Below are positions 5,454 to 14,255 of a DNA stretch of 25,742 nt, piece by piece. A program made the position numbers and the translations under genes. Position 1 is the stretch's first letter, and the number at the start of each line of letters is the position of its first letter. Below the pieces are notes generated by a model. It was not told the DNA's origin. It was given only the letters and a program-made list of their open reading frames with translations, and searched no databases. Source of the DNA: Bacillota bacterium (GTDB taxonomy: Bacteria > Bacillota > Clostridia > Peptostreptococcales > Anaerovoracaceae); NCBI GenBank assembly GCA_016302545.1, contig JAEDNK010000006.1:1-25742 (forward strand), read 5' to 3'.

Positions 5454-6383
5454 GTGGCACTGGTTACTACCAAGGAAATGTTCGCCAAGGCGCTGAAATC
5501 AGACTACGCCATAGGTGCTTTTAATGTCAATAATATGGAAATAATTCAGGGCATCGTCGAGGCTGCCAAAATAGAAAAGTCACCGCTGATACTTCAGGTT
5601 TCCGCAGGAGCCCGCAAATACGCAAAGCCCGCGTACCTTTTAAAGCTGGTGGAGGCAGCAATTCTGGATACGGGACTTGATATCGCCCTGCATCTGGACC
5701 ACGGCGAGGACTTCGAAATCTGCAAAAAATGCGTGGACGACGGCTTCACCTCCGTCATGATTGACGGCTCCAAGCATCCTTTCGAGGAAAACATTCGTAT
5801 AACCAAAGAGGTTGTTGACTATGCCCACGCCCACGGCGCTGTGGTGGAAGCAGAGCTGGGAAAGCTGGCAGGAGTGGAAGACGACGTCAAGGTTGATGCC
5901 CGCTCAGCGACCTTCACCGACCCTGACGAGGCGGCGGAATTCGTGGAAAGAACAGGAGTCGATTCCCTTGCCATCGCCATCGGCACCAGTCACGGCGCAT
6001 ATAAGTTCAAAGGCGAGCCTTACCTGGACTTTGAAAGATTGAAGGCTATACATAAGCTCATCCCCGATACTCCGCTGGTACTCCATGGTGCTTCCACAGT
6101 GCTCAAGGAGTTTGTGGACAAGTGCAATCAGTATGGCGGCAACATTCCGGGAGCCCAGGGCGTTCCTGAGGATATGATAAGAGAAGCTACCAAGTACGGC
6201 ATCTGCAAGGTCAACATCGACACAGACCTCAGACTGGCTCTCACAGCAGAGGTGCGCAAATTTATTGCAGAAAACCCTGCAGAATTCGACCCTCGTAAAT
6301 ACCTTGGACCGGGCAGAGACGCCATTCAGGCCATGGTTCAGCACAAGATTAAAAATGTGCTTAACGCCTCAGGCACTTTATAG
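5454..6383 (+). CDS. fba: Class II fructose-1,6-bisphosphate aldolase
   Basis: This zinc enzyme of glycolysis and gluconeogenesis reversibly cleaves fructose-1,6-bisphosphate into dihydroxyacetone phosphate and glyceraldehyde-3-phosphate. The 309-residue protein has catalytic D82 and zinc ligand H83 in HLDHG, and E134 in EAELG. H180 in GTSHGAYK and H211 in VLHGAST are the other zinc ligands, and the phosphate-binding end NIDTDLR is at 254-260. The start is GTG at 5454, 6 bases after a perfect AGGAGGT. It stands alone, with a probable promoter before it and a terminator after it. Related class II aldolases act on tagatose or ketose phosphates, but the length and motifs fit FbaA. Confidence 0.95.
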   Translation: MALVTTKEMFAKALKSDYAIGAFNVNNMEIIQGIVEAAKIEKSPLILQVSAGARKYAKPAYLLKLVEAAILDTGLDIALHLDHGEDFEICKKCVDDGFTSVMIDGSKHPFEENIRITKEVVDYAHAHGAVVEAELGKLAGVEDDVKVDARSATFTDPDEAAEFVERTGVDSLAIAIGTSHGAYKFKGEPYLDFERLKAIHKLIPDTPLVLHGASTVLKEFVDKCNQYGGNIPGAQGVPEDMIREATKYGICKVNIDTDLRLALTAEVRKFIAENPAEFDPRKYLGPGRDAIQAMVQHKIKNVLNASGTL

Positions 6384-6390
6384 ACATAAA

Positions 6391-6430
6391 GAAATCCTCT
6401 CCGCAGGCCAAGCTCCGGGGAGGATTTTTA
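6391..6430. terminator. Terminator after fba, likely bidirectional
   Basis: AAATCCTC (6392-6399) pairs with GAGGATTT (6420-6427), with additional CC/GG pairs inside, and T residues follow. On minus the arm ends with TTT, so it may also serve the convergent hydrolase gene that stops at 6446. Confidence 0.8.
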
Positions 6431-6445
6431 ATTATTACTGTCTTG

Positions 6446-6985
6446 CTATGCGCTGAGCCTGAGCTCTGCCATTGTGCCTTCGAAGACACGGCTGGCTTTT
6501 GGAAGCCTCTGCAAGTCGCTTGGATGTGTGAGGGATGGTGCTCCCAGAACACCTCTTTCCACTGCACCTGACTTAACGAGCACACCGGACACAAACTGGG
6601 AACAGAAGAAATGATTTTTTCGCTCCCTTGCAATACCGAACATACATAAAGGAATTCCCATAATATTGTAACGATAGCTTTCCCTGTTGGCTTCCATGTG
6701 CCTGATTCTGTTTGCCAGCCTGCGATAACTCCTCTCGCTGATTCTTATGCGGTAAAGGGCGCATTTCATAGTATCACTGGAACCCATGACCCCTCGGTTT
6801 ATATCCTCATGGACAAAGCCTGCCGGCAGCATACTGTACCTGTATTTGCGTCCGAAGCTGTAAAGCATGGTCAGCTCCCTGTCAAGTGAAATTGAAGCGT
6901 GGGTGTACTCAGCCCGTGTTATTTTATATATAGCCTTGGAAAACAAGGTATCGCTCTTAGTAAGTAATATGTAGATGTCTCTCAT
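6446..6985 (-). CDS. Permuted papain-fold (YiiX/C92-like) cysteine hydrolase
   Basis: The 179-residue protein has the circularly permuted NlpC/P60-like order: the histidine comes first (H29 in EYTHASISL) and the cysteine later (C128 in FFCSQFVSGVL). This arrangement is known from the YiiX/YaeF and C92 group of amidases or lipid hydrolases. Substrates in this bacterial branch are unknown; peptidoglycan peptides or acyl groups are possibilities. No signal peptide is visible, so it may act inside the cell. ATG 6985 has AGGAGGT 5 bases upstream, and that same site is the 3' arm of a strong hairpin. It follows pncB on the same strand after a 103-bp gap that holds that hairpin and TTAA repeats, which suggests regulated expression. 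Confidence 0.75.
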   Translation of the reverse strand: MRDIYILLTKSDTLFSKAIYKITRAEYTHASISLDRELTMLYSFGRKYRYSMLPAGFVHEDINRGVMGSSDTMKCALYRIRISERSYRRLANRIRHMEANRESYRYNIMGIPLCMFGIARERKNHFFCSQFVSGVLVKSGAVERGVLGAPSLTHPSDLQRLPKASRVFEGTMAELRLSA

Positions 6986-7030
6986 AAAAAACCTCCTGTG
7001 GTATAGATATATAATACCATAAACAGGAGG
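6986..7030 (-). promoter_or_regulatory. Hairpin that is terminator-like and overlaps the next ribosome binding site
   Basis: In minus-strand RNA order, CCTCCTGT (7030-7023) pairs perfectly with ACAGGAGG (6999-6992). GGTAT (7018-7014) pairs with ATACC (7004-7000), with a 4-base bulge on one side and a 9-base loop. Six T follow (6991-6986), immediately before the start codon of the hydrolase gene. The hairpin would end pncB transcription. In a read-through message it would instead mask the ribosome binding site of the hydrolase. Confidence 0.6.
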
Positions 7031-7037
7031 CTCTGTG

Positions 7038-7075
7038 TCTTAAGATGTCTTAAGGTTTCTTAACTTTTTATTAAC
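7038..7075 (-). promoter_or_regulatory. Four TTAA repeats at about 10-bp steps, operator-like
   Basis: TTAA starts at 7040, 7050, 7060 and 7071. On minus the best pair reads CTTAAGACAT followed directly by CTTAAGACAC. Direct repeats of this period are typical of operators for OmpR/PhoB-class response regulators, including TTAACA-type Pho boxes. They lie 53-90 bp upstream of the hydrolase start and right after the pncB stop. Confidence 0.45.
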
Positions 7076-7088
7076 GCGAGCAACTCAC

Positions 7089-8522
7089 CTATTTTTCCGC
7101 ATATTCCTCCAGCAGCCTGTGCTTCATATCCCACAGCTTCTGTGAAAGGTCCACGTAATAGGTCTGAGGATTTTCGAATCTGAGGGTTTCGTCCCAGAGA
7201 GTGTCTATCTGCTCCTTGCAGTATTCCCTGATTTCCTCGATGGACGGGCTTTGGTAAACGCACTTACCTCCCTTAAAAATAGGAACCTGCAGATTTCTTA
7301 CAGTATAATTGGTAACACGTGTCTTCTTCCATACTGCATTAGGGTCGAAGATAACATACTCGTCCTGTTCAGGAATAGTCTCCCCGGCCACAGTAATAAC
7401 GTCACCTCTCGCCTTGCCGGTAGTCTTGTCATAAAGGCGGAAAAGGCCCTTGAATCCCGGATTTGTAATCTTTTCTACATTCTCGGAAATCTTAATCTTT
7501 GGTATGAGCTCGCCATTGGTCTCAAGAGCAGCCAGCTTATACACGCCGCCGAATACAGGCTCTGACTTTGCTGTAATCATTCTTTCTCCTACGCCAAAGG
7601 AATCTATGCAGGCCCCCTCTAAAATAACGTCTCTGATGATGTACTCGTCCAGAGAGTTGGAAACCACTATCTTGCAGTCGGTAAGTCCTGCATCATCCAG
7701 CATCTTACGGGCCTTTTTAGTCAGATATGTAACATCCCCGGAGTCGATTCTGATGCCCATGGATTCAGGCTTCATCTCCTTGAAAACTTTTATTGCGGCA
7801 GGTACTCCCGATTTAAGGACATTGTATGTATCCACCAGGAGAGTGCAGTTCTGAGGATAGATTTCCGCATATTTCTTAAAGGCCGTATATTCGTCGGGGA
7901 ACATCTGAACCCAGCTGTGGGCCATTGTACCCAGTGCTTTAATTCCGTAATCTCTGTCTGCAATAGCGCAGGCGGTTCCTGCGCAGCCTCCTATGTATGC
8001 GGCACGGGCGCCAAAGACGGCGGCATCGCCTCCGTGAGCTCTTCTGGTTCCGAATTCCATAACCGGTCTTCCCTTGGCGGCTCTCACGATTCTGTTTGCT
8101 TTAGTCGCAATAAGGCTCTGGTGGTTGATGGTGAGCAGCACCATGGTTTCTATGAACTGCGCCTGCATCACAGGCCCTCTTACGGTGACAATCGGCTCAT
8201 GAGGGAAGATAGGTGTGCCTTCGGGAACCGCCCATACGTCACATTTGAACTCGAAGTTTCTCAGGTATTCCAGGAATTCTTCGCAGAACATATTCTTGCT
8301 TCTCAGGTATTCTATGTCCTCTTCTGTGAATTTCAGGTTTTTGAGATAATCTATTGTCTGCTCCAGTCCTGCCATAATGGCAAAACCTCCCCCGTCGGGA
8401 ACCTTTCTGAAGAACATATCAAAATATGCTATGTCTTCTGCCAGTCCCGTCTCAAAATATCCGTTCGCCATAGTCAGTTCGTAAAAGTCTGTCAGCATGG
8501 TGAGATTGAGTTTACTTTCCAT
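7089..8522 (-). CDS. pncB: Nicotinate phosphoribosyltransferase
   Basis: This enzyme joins nicotinate and PRPP, with ATP, to give nicotinate mononucleotide, the entry step of the NAD salvage (Preiss-Handler) pathway. The 477-residue protein carries the family motifs: LTDFYELTMANGYF at the N-terminus, MEFGTRRAHG (155-164) and GTMAHSWVQMF (198-208). H202 is the residue expected to be phosphorylated. IRIDSGD and FGVGERMI follow, for phosphate and PRPP binding. The length fits the long Gram-positive form. The gene starts 6 bp after the uvrA stop, and its ribosome binding site (GGAGG) lies inside the last uvrA codons, so it is the last gene of the uvrBA operon. Confidence 0.95.
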   Translation of the reverse strand: MESKLNLTMLTDFYELTMANGYFETGLAEDIAYFDMFFRKVPDGGGFAIMAGLEQTIDYLKNLKFTEEDIEYLRSKNMFCEEFLEYLRNFEFKCDVWAVPEGTPIFPHEPIVTVRGPVMQAQFIETMVLLTINHQSLIATKANRIVRAAKGRPVMEFGTRRAHGGDAAVFGARAAYIGGCAGTACAIADRDYGIKALGTMAHSWVQMFPDEYTAFKKYAEIYPQNCTLLVDTYNVLKSGVPAAIKVFKEMKPESMGIRIDSGDVTYLTKKARKMLDDAGLTDCKIVVSNSLDEYIIRDVILEGACIDSFGVGERMITAKSEPVFGGVYKLAALETNGELIPKIKISENVEKITNPGFKGLFRLYDKTTGKARGDVITVAGETIPEQDEYVIFDPNAVWKKTRVTNYTVRNLQVPIFKGGKCVYQSPSIEEIREYCKEQIDTLWDETLRFENPQTYYVDLSQKLWDMKHRLLEEYAEK

Positions 8523-8528
8523 TGTTTG

Positions 8529-11381
8529 TTATTCCTCCGTTTTTTTCTGCTGTAAAAGCTTCTTAAGGAACTGTCCCGTGTATGAGTCAGGGCAGGCTGC
8601 CACCTCCTCAGGGGTTCCCGTTGTTACGATAGTGCCGCCTCTGGTTCCTCCGTCAGGTCCCAGATCTATTATGTGATCGGCGCGTTTTATTACATCGAGA
8701 TTATGCTCTATTACAACGACTGTGTTTCCTGCGTCAACAAGTCTGTCGAGAACCGTAAGCAGCTTATCCACATCGGCAAAGTGAAGTCCCGTAGTAGGTT
8801 CATCGAGGATATACAGGGTCTTGCCCGTGCTTCTCTTGGTAAGCTCCGTTGCCAGCTTGACTCGCTGAGCCTCGCCGCCGGAAAGCTGTGTGGAAGGCTG
8901 TCCCAGCTTGATGTATCCCAGACCCACTTCCTCTAAGGTGTTCAGATGTCTTGCTATGGTCGGCACATTTTTGAAGAACTCCACCCCTTCGCTGACGCTC
9001 ATATCAAGCACATCGAAAATGCTCTTGCCCTTGTACTTTACCTCCAGAGTCTCGCGATTATACCGCTTGCCCTTGCAGACCTCGCAAGGCACATATACAT
9101 CCGGCAGGAAATGCATCTCTATCTTTATTATACCGTCTCCGCTGCAGGCTTCGCACCTGCCGCCCTTTACATTAAAGCTGAATCTTCCCTTGGCAAAGCC
9201 TCTCAGCTTGGACTCAGGCAGGCTGGCAAAGAGGTCGCGGATGTAATTAAACATTCCCGTATAGGTGGCAGGATTTGATCGCGGCGTTCTGCCGATAGGA
9301 GACTGGTCTATGTCAATTACCTTGTCTATGTTTTCAAGACCCAGAATTGTGTCGTGGGCTCCCGCCTCTTCCTGCAGTCTGTTGGTAACCCTCGCTGCGC
9401 CCTTATATAAGATTTCGTTGACAAGACTGCTCTTGCCCGAGCCGGAAACTCCCGTAACACAGATGAATTTTCCCAGCGGAAAATCCACGTCTATATTCTT
9501 AAGATTGTTCTGCCGTGCGCCTTTGACGGTAATCTTCTGCCCGTTTCCCGGTCTTCTCTGAGCCGGAACGAAGATTTTCTTTTCACCGGAAAGGTACTGC
9601 CCCGTAATGGATTCCTTGCAGGCTTTGATGTCCTCCACGGTGCCCTGAGCCACCAGCTCACCGCCGTTTATACCTGCGCCGGGACCGATATCTACGATGT
9701 GGTCTGCGGCATACATGGTATCCTCGTCGTGCTCCACCACTATGAGGGTGTTTCCTATGTCCGTAAGGTGCCGTAATGTCTGCAGCAGCTTTTCGTTGTC
9801 CTTCTGATGAAGGCCGATACTCGGTTCATCGAGGATATAAAGCACCCCGACCAGACTTGAGCCTATCTGTGTGGCCAGCCTGATACGCTGAGATTCGCCG
9901 CCGGAAAGGGTTCCCGCGCTTCTGGAAAGTGTCAGATAGTCAAGACCAACATCCGCCAGAAAATTAAGCCTTGCCTTTATTTCTTTCAAAATCTGATAAG
10001 CAATCTTTTCGTCGGTTTCGGAAAGCTCAAGCCCCTCTATGAAATTCAATGCTTCTTTGATGGACATTTCCGAAAGCTCGGCGATATTGATACCTCCTAC
10101 GGTTACAGCCAAAACCTCCGGCTTAAGCCTCTTACCATGGCAGTCGGGACATTCCCTGATTATCATGTACTGCGCCATCTTCTCCTTGAAATAATCGGAG
10201 GTGCTTTCCCTGTATCTCCTCTCTATGTTGTTAAGAGCTCCCTCAAAGGGTCTGTCCATGAGAGAGCGACTGCCCGTAGAACGGCTCATATAGGTGAATT
10301 TAAGGTGCCTGTCTCCCGTACCGTAATAAAGCTCCTTGCGGAAGCTTTCCGGAAGGTCCTTAAGAGGTACATCCGGGTCCACTTCGTGCTCCGCTATGAG
10401 CGCATCCACAATCTGACGATAGTAGCCGCTGAACTCCATAGTGCCGAAAATAGGCTGCAGCGCACCTTCCCTTATGCTGAGATTTTCGTCGATAAGTTTG
10501 GCAGGGTCCAGCTTCTGAGTGAATCCCAAACCGTTACAGGAAGGGCATGCTCCGAAAGGAGCATTAAACGAGAACATTCTCGGCTCCAGTTCTTCCATGC
10601 TGATACCGTGATCAGGACAGGCCAGCTTGGTGCTGAAGGTCTTTTCGTAGTGATGGTCGTAAAAGTCCCCTTCCACCTCCACCAGCCCGTCTCCGTGGGC
10701 TATGGCAAGCTCGCAGGCCTCGGAAATTCTTCCTTCCTGTCCGGCTTTAACTACAATTCTGTCCACAACGATTTCTATGGTATGCTTGAAGGTCTTTTCC
10801 AGCTTGATTTCATCTTCATCAATTATCTTAATCTCACCGTCAACCCTTATACGGGTAAAGCCTTCCTTCTTTATTCTCTCAATTATCTTTTCGTGAGTTC
10901 CCTTGCGCTGACGAATGACAGGAGCCATTATCATCAGCTTGGTTCCTTCCTCAAACCCCATTATGGTGTCAACCATCTGGTCCACAGACTGACTGGCGAT
11001 AGGCTTGCCGCAGACAGGGCAGTGAGGTTTGCCGATTCTGGCGTAAAGCAGTCTCAGGTAGTCGTGAATCTCAGTTACCGTTCCCACAGTAGAACGAGGG
11101 TTTCGGTTTGTGGTCTTCTGGTCTATGGAAATGGCCGGAGAAAGCCCTTCGATGTATTCCACATCGGGCTTTTCCATCTGTCCCAGGAACTGTCGGGCAT
11201 ATGAGGAAAGGCTCTCCATGTATCGTCTCTGTCCCTCTGCATATATGGTATCAAAAGCAAGGGATGATTTTCCCGATCCGGAGAGACCGGTGAGTACCAC
11301 CATTTTATCACGGGGAATTGTCACATCAAGACCCTTCAGATTGTTTTCATTGGCACCTTTTATTACGATGTCCTTTGACAT
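8529..11381 (-). CDS. uvrA: Excinuclease ABC subunit A
   Basis: UvrA is the DNA damage sensor of nucleotide excision repair. It is a dimeric ABC ATPase that scans DNA with UvrB and loads UvrB at lesions. The 950-residue protein has two ABC modules. The first has a Walker A GLSGSGKSS (32-40), a CPVCGKP zinc site after LLYARIGKPH, and the signature LSGGESQRIRLA. The second has GVSGSGKSS, the CEACSGDG...CEVCKGK zinc finger and the signature LSGGEAQRVKLA. All motifs are intact and the length is normal. AAGGAG lies 7 bases before the ATG and 12 bp separate it from uvrB. SOS control is usual for this pair, but I saw no clear LexA box. Confidence 0.98.
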   Translation of the reverse strand: MSKDIVIKGANENNLKGLDVTIPRDKMVVLTGLSGSGKSSLAFDTIYAEGQRRYMESLSSYARQFLGQMEKPDVEYIEGLSPAISIDQKTTNRNPRSTVGTVTEIHDYLRLLYARIGKPHCPVCGKPIASQSVDQMVDTIMGFEEGTKLMIMAPVIRQRKGTHEKIIERIKKEGFTRIRVDGEIKIIDEDEIKLEKTFKHTIEIVVDRIVVKAGQEGRISEACELAIAHGDGLVEVEGDFYDHHYEKTFSTKLACPDHGISMEELEPRMFSFNAPFGACPSCNGLGFTQKLDPAKLIDENLSIREGALQPIFGTMEFSGYYRQIVDALIAEHEVDPDVPLKDLPESFRKELYYGTGDRHLKFTYMSRSTGSRSLMDRPFEGALNNIERRYRESTSDYFKEKMAQYMIIRECPDCHGKRLKPEVLAVTVGGINIAELSEMSIKEALNFIEGLELSETDEKIAYQILKEIKARLNFLADVGLDYLTLSRSAGTLSGGESQRIRLATQIGSSLVGVLYILDEPSIGLHQKDNEKLLQTLRHLTDIGNTLIVVEHDEDTMYAADHIVDIGPGAGINGGELVAQGTVEDIKACKESITGQYLSGEKKIFVPAQRRPGNGQKITVKGARQNNLKNIDVDFPLGKFICVTGVSGSGKSSLVNEILYKGAARVTNRLQEEAGAHDTILGLENIDKVIDIDQSPIGRTPRSNPATYTGMFNYIRDLFASLPESKLRGFAKGRFSFNVKGGRCEACSGDGIIKIEMHFLPDVYVPCEVCKGKRYNRETLEVKYKGKSIFDVLDMSVSEGVEFFKNVPTIARHLNTLEEVGLGYIKLGQPSTQLSGGEAQRVKLATELTKRSTGKTLYILDEPTTGLHFADVDKLLTVLDRLVDAGNTVVVIEHNLDVIKRADHIIDLGPDGGTRGGTIVTTGTPEEVAACPDSYTGQFLKKLLQQKKTEE

Positions 11382-11393
11382 ATTTTTTCTCCT

Positions 11394-13367
11394 TTATAGT
11401 CTTACCTTGTATTCAAAAATCCGGTCACGCAGCTGTGCGGCGCGCTCGAACTGAAGGTCTGCAGCAGCCTGCTTCATTTCCTTTTCCAGCTTCTTTACAT
11501 ATTCGGTAAGCTCCTTCTTTGTCAGCTCCAGCGGGCTCTTGCCTACATAGTCGGAAACCTCCTCGGCTACCTTAGTGGCTTCGATTACCGCCCGAACCGA
11601 CTTCTTCACAGACTCCGGTGTAATGCCGTGAGCCCTGTTATATGCATCCTGAATATCTCTTCTTCGCTCTGTTTCCTTTATTGCAACATCCATGGCAGCA
11701 CTTATGCGATCAGCATACATTATAACACGGCCGTCCACATTTCGTGCCGCCCTGCCGATGGTCTGAATCAGGGATGTTTCCGTTCTCAGGAAGCCTTCTT
11801 TATCTGCATCCAGAATTGCCACAAGAGAAACTTCAGGTATATCCAGCCCCTCACGCAGCAGATTGATTCCTACTAATACATCGAATACACCCAGACGCAA
11901 ATCTCGTATAATCTCCATTCTTTCCAGAGTGTCCACCTCAGAATGAAGATACCTTACCTTTATATTTACCCCCTTAAGGTAGTCAGTCAAACTCTCCGCC
12001 ATCTTTTTGGTAAGAGTTGTAACAAGAACCCTCTCTCCACAGGCGGTAACTTTCTTTATCCTGCCTATGAGATGGTCTATCTGACCCTCCGTCGGAACAA
12101 TTTCAATAGGTGGGTCGAGCAGTCCCGTAGGTCTTATTATCTGCTCGGCGCTTATGCCGCCGGAAACTTCCTTTTCGTACTGTGCCGGAGTGGCACTTAC
12201 GAAGACCACCTGACTGATTAAATCATCGAATTCCTCAAACTTCAGCGGTCTGTTATCCAGCGCCGATGGCAGTCTGAAGCCGTATTCCACCAGAGAAGAC
12301 TTTCTGGACCTGTCTCCCGCATACATGGCCCTCAGCTGCGGCAGCATGACATGAGACTCGTCGATTATTACCAGAAAATCATCAGGGAAATAGTCGATGA
12401 GAGTGTACGGCCTTTCTCCCGGCTGATTACCTGCCAGATGGCGGGAATAGTTTTCGATTCCCTTACAGCTGCCGATTTCTCTCAGCATCTCAAGGTCATA
12501 TCTGGTGCGCTGCTCTATGCGCTGTGCCTCCAGCAACTTGCCTCTGTCCTTGAACCACTGAACACGCTCTGTCAGCTCCTCGTCTATGGTTCTGATGGCG
12601 CGCTCCATGCTTTCCGGTGATGTCACATAATGAGACGCCGGATATATGGAAATGTGATTCCTGATGCCGAGGATTTCTCCTGTCACAGGGTTCATTTCCT
12701 TGATACTCTCTATCTCGTCGCCAAAAAGCTCCACCCTTACGGCGGAGTCGTTTCCGGCGGGGTATATGTCTATGACATCTCCCCGAACCCTGAAAGTACC
12801 CCTCTCAAAAGCCATGTCGTTTCTGGTGTACTGAATGTCAACCAGCTTTCGCAGAATATCCCTGCGAGGCTTCTCCATACCGGGTCTTAAGGAAAGCATC
12901 TGGTTCTCGTAGTCGAAAGGACTTCCCAGACCGTATATGCATGAAACCGATGCTACAATTATGACATCCCTGCGCTCAGCAAGAGCAGCTGTGGCCGAAT
13001 GGCGCAGCTTTTCGATTTCGGCATTGATGTCCGAGTCCTTTTCAATATATGTGTCAGTTGACGGCACATAGGCCTCCGGCTGATAATAGTCGTAGTATGA
13101 TACAAAATATTCCACCGCATTTTCAGGGAAAAACTCCTTAAACTCGCCGTGAAGCTGAGCTGCAAGGGTTTTGTTGTGGGAAATCACCAGAGTTGGTTTT
13201 TGCACCCGCTGTATGAGGTTCGCCATGGTGAAGGTCTTGCCGGAGCCTGTCACACCCATCAAAGTCTGATATTTCAAGCCGTCTGCGATTCCCTCCGCCA
13301 GCTTCTCCACCGCCTGAGGCTGGTCGCCTGTCATTTTATATTCCGAATGTAATTTGAAATGGTCCAC
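11394..13367 (-). CDS. uvrB: Excinuclease ABC subunit B
   Basis: UvrB is the helicase-like repair protein that verifies the lesion and recruits UvrC for incision. The 657-residue protein has a Walker A GVTGSGKT (38-45) and the beta-hairpin region YYDYYQPEAYVPSTDTYIEK that clamps one DNA strand. Helicase motifs DESHV, SATPA and QTIGRAARN follow. The C-terminal UVR motif (about 620-655, with KEMKQAAADLQFERAAQLRD) contacts UvrC and UvrA. The start is GTG at 13367 with GGGAG 5 bases upstream. It is the third gene of the operon, between the yitT-like gene and uvrA. Confidence 0.98.
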   Translation of the reverse strand: MDHFKLHSEYKMTGDQPQAVEKLAEGIADGLKYQTLMGVTGSGKTFTMANLIQRVQKPTLVISHNKTLAAQLHGEFKEFFPENAVEYFVSYYDYYQPEAYVPSTDTYIEKDSDINAEIEKLRHSATAALAERRDVIIVASVSCIYGLGSPFDYENQMLSLRPGMEKPRRDILRKLVDIQYTRNDMAFERGTFRVRGDVIDIYPAGNDSAVRVELFGDEIESIKEMNPVTGEILGIRNHISIYPASHYVTSPESMERAIRTIDEELTERVQWFKDRGKLLEAQRIEQRTRYDLEMLREIGSCKGIENYSRHLAGNQPGERPYTLIDYFPDDFLVIIDESHVMLPQLRAMYAGDRSRKSSLVEYGFRLPSALDNRPLKFEEFDDLISQVVFVSATPAQYEKEVSGGISAEQIIRPTGLLDPPIEIVPTEGQIDHLIGRIKKVTACGERVLVTTLTKKMAESLTDYLKGVNIKVRYLHSEVDTLERMEIIRDLRLGVFDVLVGINLLREGLDIPEVSLVAILDADKEGFLRTETSLIQTIGRAARNVDGRVIMYADRISAAMDVAIKETERRRDIQDAYNRAHGITPESVKKSVRAVIEATKVAEEVSDYVGKSPLELTKKELTEYVKKLEKEMKQAAADLQFERAAQLRDRIFEYKVRL

Positions 13368-13394
13368 GATTTTCTCCCTTTCGTGCCTGCAGTC

Positions 13395-14255
13395 CTATTT
13401 AGTCGGAACCTTATAGAATCTGCCGTTTATCTGCTCTGTCCTGATTACATTGATAAATGCTTTTTCGTCTATCTTCTTAATGGCAGAAATGACTTTGTCA
13501 ACCTGCTCTCTGCCCACTACGGAGTAAAGAATATTTCTCTCTGCACCTTCGAAGCAGCCGGTACCCTGGATGAGAGTGGCATCGTGATGGGTAAGCTCCC
13601 GAATCTTGCCGTAAATCGCCTGCGGCTGTGAAGTGATGATGAGCAGCGTGTCTTTCTGGTAGCGCTTGAACAAGGTCTGGATAACCTGAGTGCTTGTAAA
13701 CTGATAGATAATGGAGTACAGTGCCTTATCGAACCCGAAAAGAATTCCGGCAGTGGTCAGTATTACCACATTGGCTGCCAATATGTAGTTCCACGCGTCT
13801 ATACCTTTTTTCTCCGAAAAATATATGGAGATAAAGTCAGTACCTCCGCCGCTTGCTCCGTTTACCAGGCAAAGGCTGATTGCAATACCGTTTACCAGCC
13901 CGCCGAAGATAGCAACGAGCAGGGTATCGTAAGTGATAGTAATAGGTGGGAAAATATCCGTAAGTATGCCGGAAAGGAAAACTACATAAAATGAGTATAT
14001 TGTGAATTTCTTTCCTATATATCTGAAGCCGATATATGCCGGTATGAGATTTAAGGGCAGATATAACAGAGAATACGGTATCTCCATGTTGAAAAACTCC
14101 CTGCCTATCTGCTGAATCAATATAGTAAGGCCGCTGAAGCCGCCGGGAAACAGTTCTCCCACCCTTACGAAGCTTCTCAGGTTAAATGCTATTATGGCAG
14201 AGGCAAGAGTCAGGAAAAAGAACATTTTAAATTCGGCGTATGCTTTTTTCTTCAT
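13395..14255 (-). CDS. YitT-family membrane protein (DUF161 plus DUF2179)
   Basis: The 286-residue integral membrane protein has about five or six hydrophobic helices in the first 200 residues (for example SGLTILIQQIG and LVNGIAISLCLVNGASGGG). A soluble C-terminal domain of DUF2179 type follows (about 205-286, with QPQAIYGKIRELTHHDATLIQGTGCFEG). The family is common in Firmicutes, often in several copies; its transport or signalling role is not established. Its ATG shares a base with the TAA of the ybaK-like gene (TAATG), and AGGAGGT lies 6 bases upstream, so the two are translationally coupled. Presence in the uvrBA operon is a linkage only. Confidence 0.88.
   Translation of the reverse strand: MKKKAYAEFKMFFFLTLASAIIAFNLRSFVRVGELFPGGFSGLTILIQQIGREFFNMEIPYSLLYLPLNLIPAYIGFRYIGKKFTIYSFYVVFLSGILTDIFPPITITYDTLLVAIFGGLVNGIAISLCLVNGASGGGTDFISIYFSEKKGIDAWNYILAANVVILTTAGILFGFDKALYSIIYQFTSTQVIQTLFKRYQKDTLLIITSQPQAIYGKIRELTHHDATLIQGTGCFEGAERNILYSVVGREQVDKVISAIKKIDEKAFINVIRTEQINGRFYKVPTK

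Noticed and set aside
5904..6344. A 146-codon open frame on minus opposite fba.
   Set aside because: It lies entirely within the aldolase gene on the opposite strand, with no supporting signals.
7917..8555. A 212-codon open frame on plus opposite pncB.
   Set aside because: It is antisense to a well-conserved enzyme gene and has a composition typical of shadow frames.
10137..11204. A 355-codon open frame on plus opposite uvrA.
   Set aside because: It is a shadow of the conserved uvrA sequence, with no ribosome binding site and no family-like motifs.
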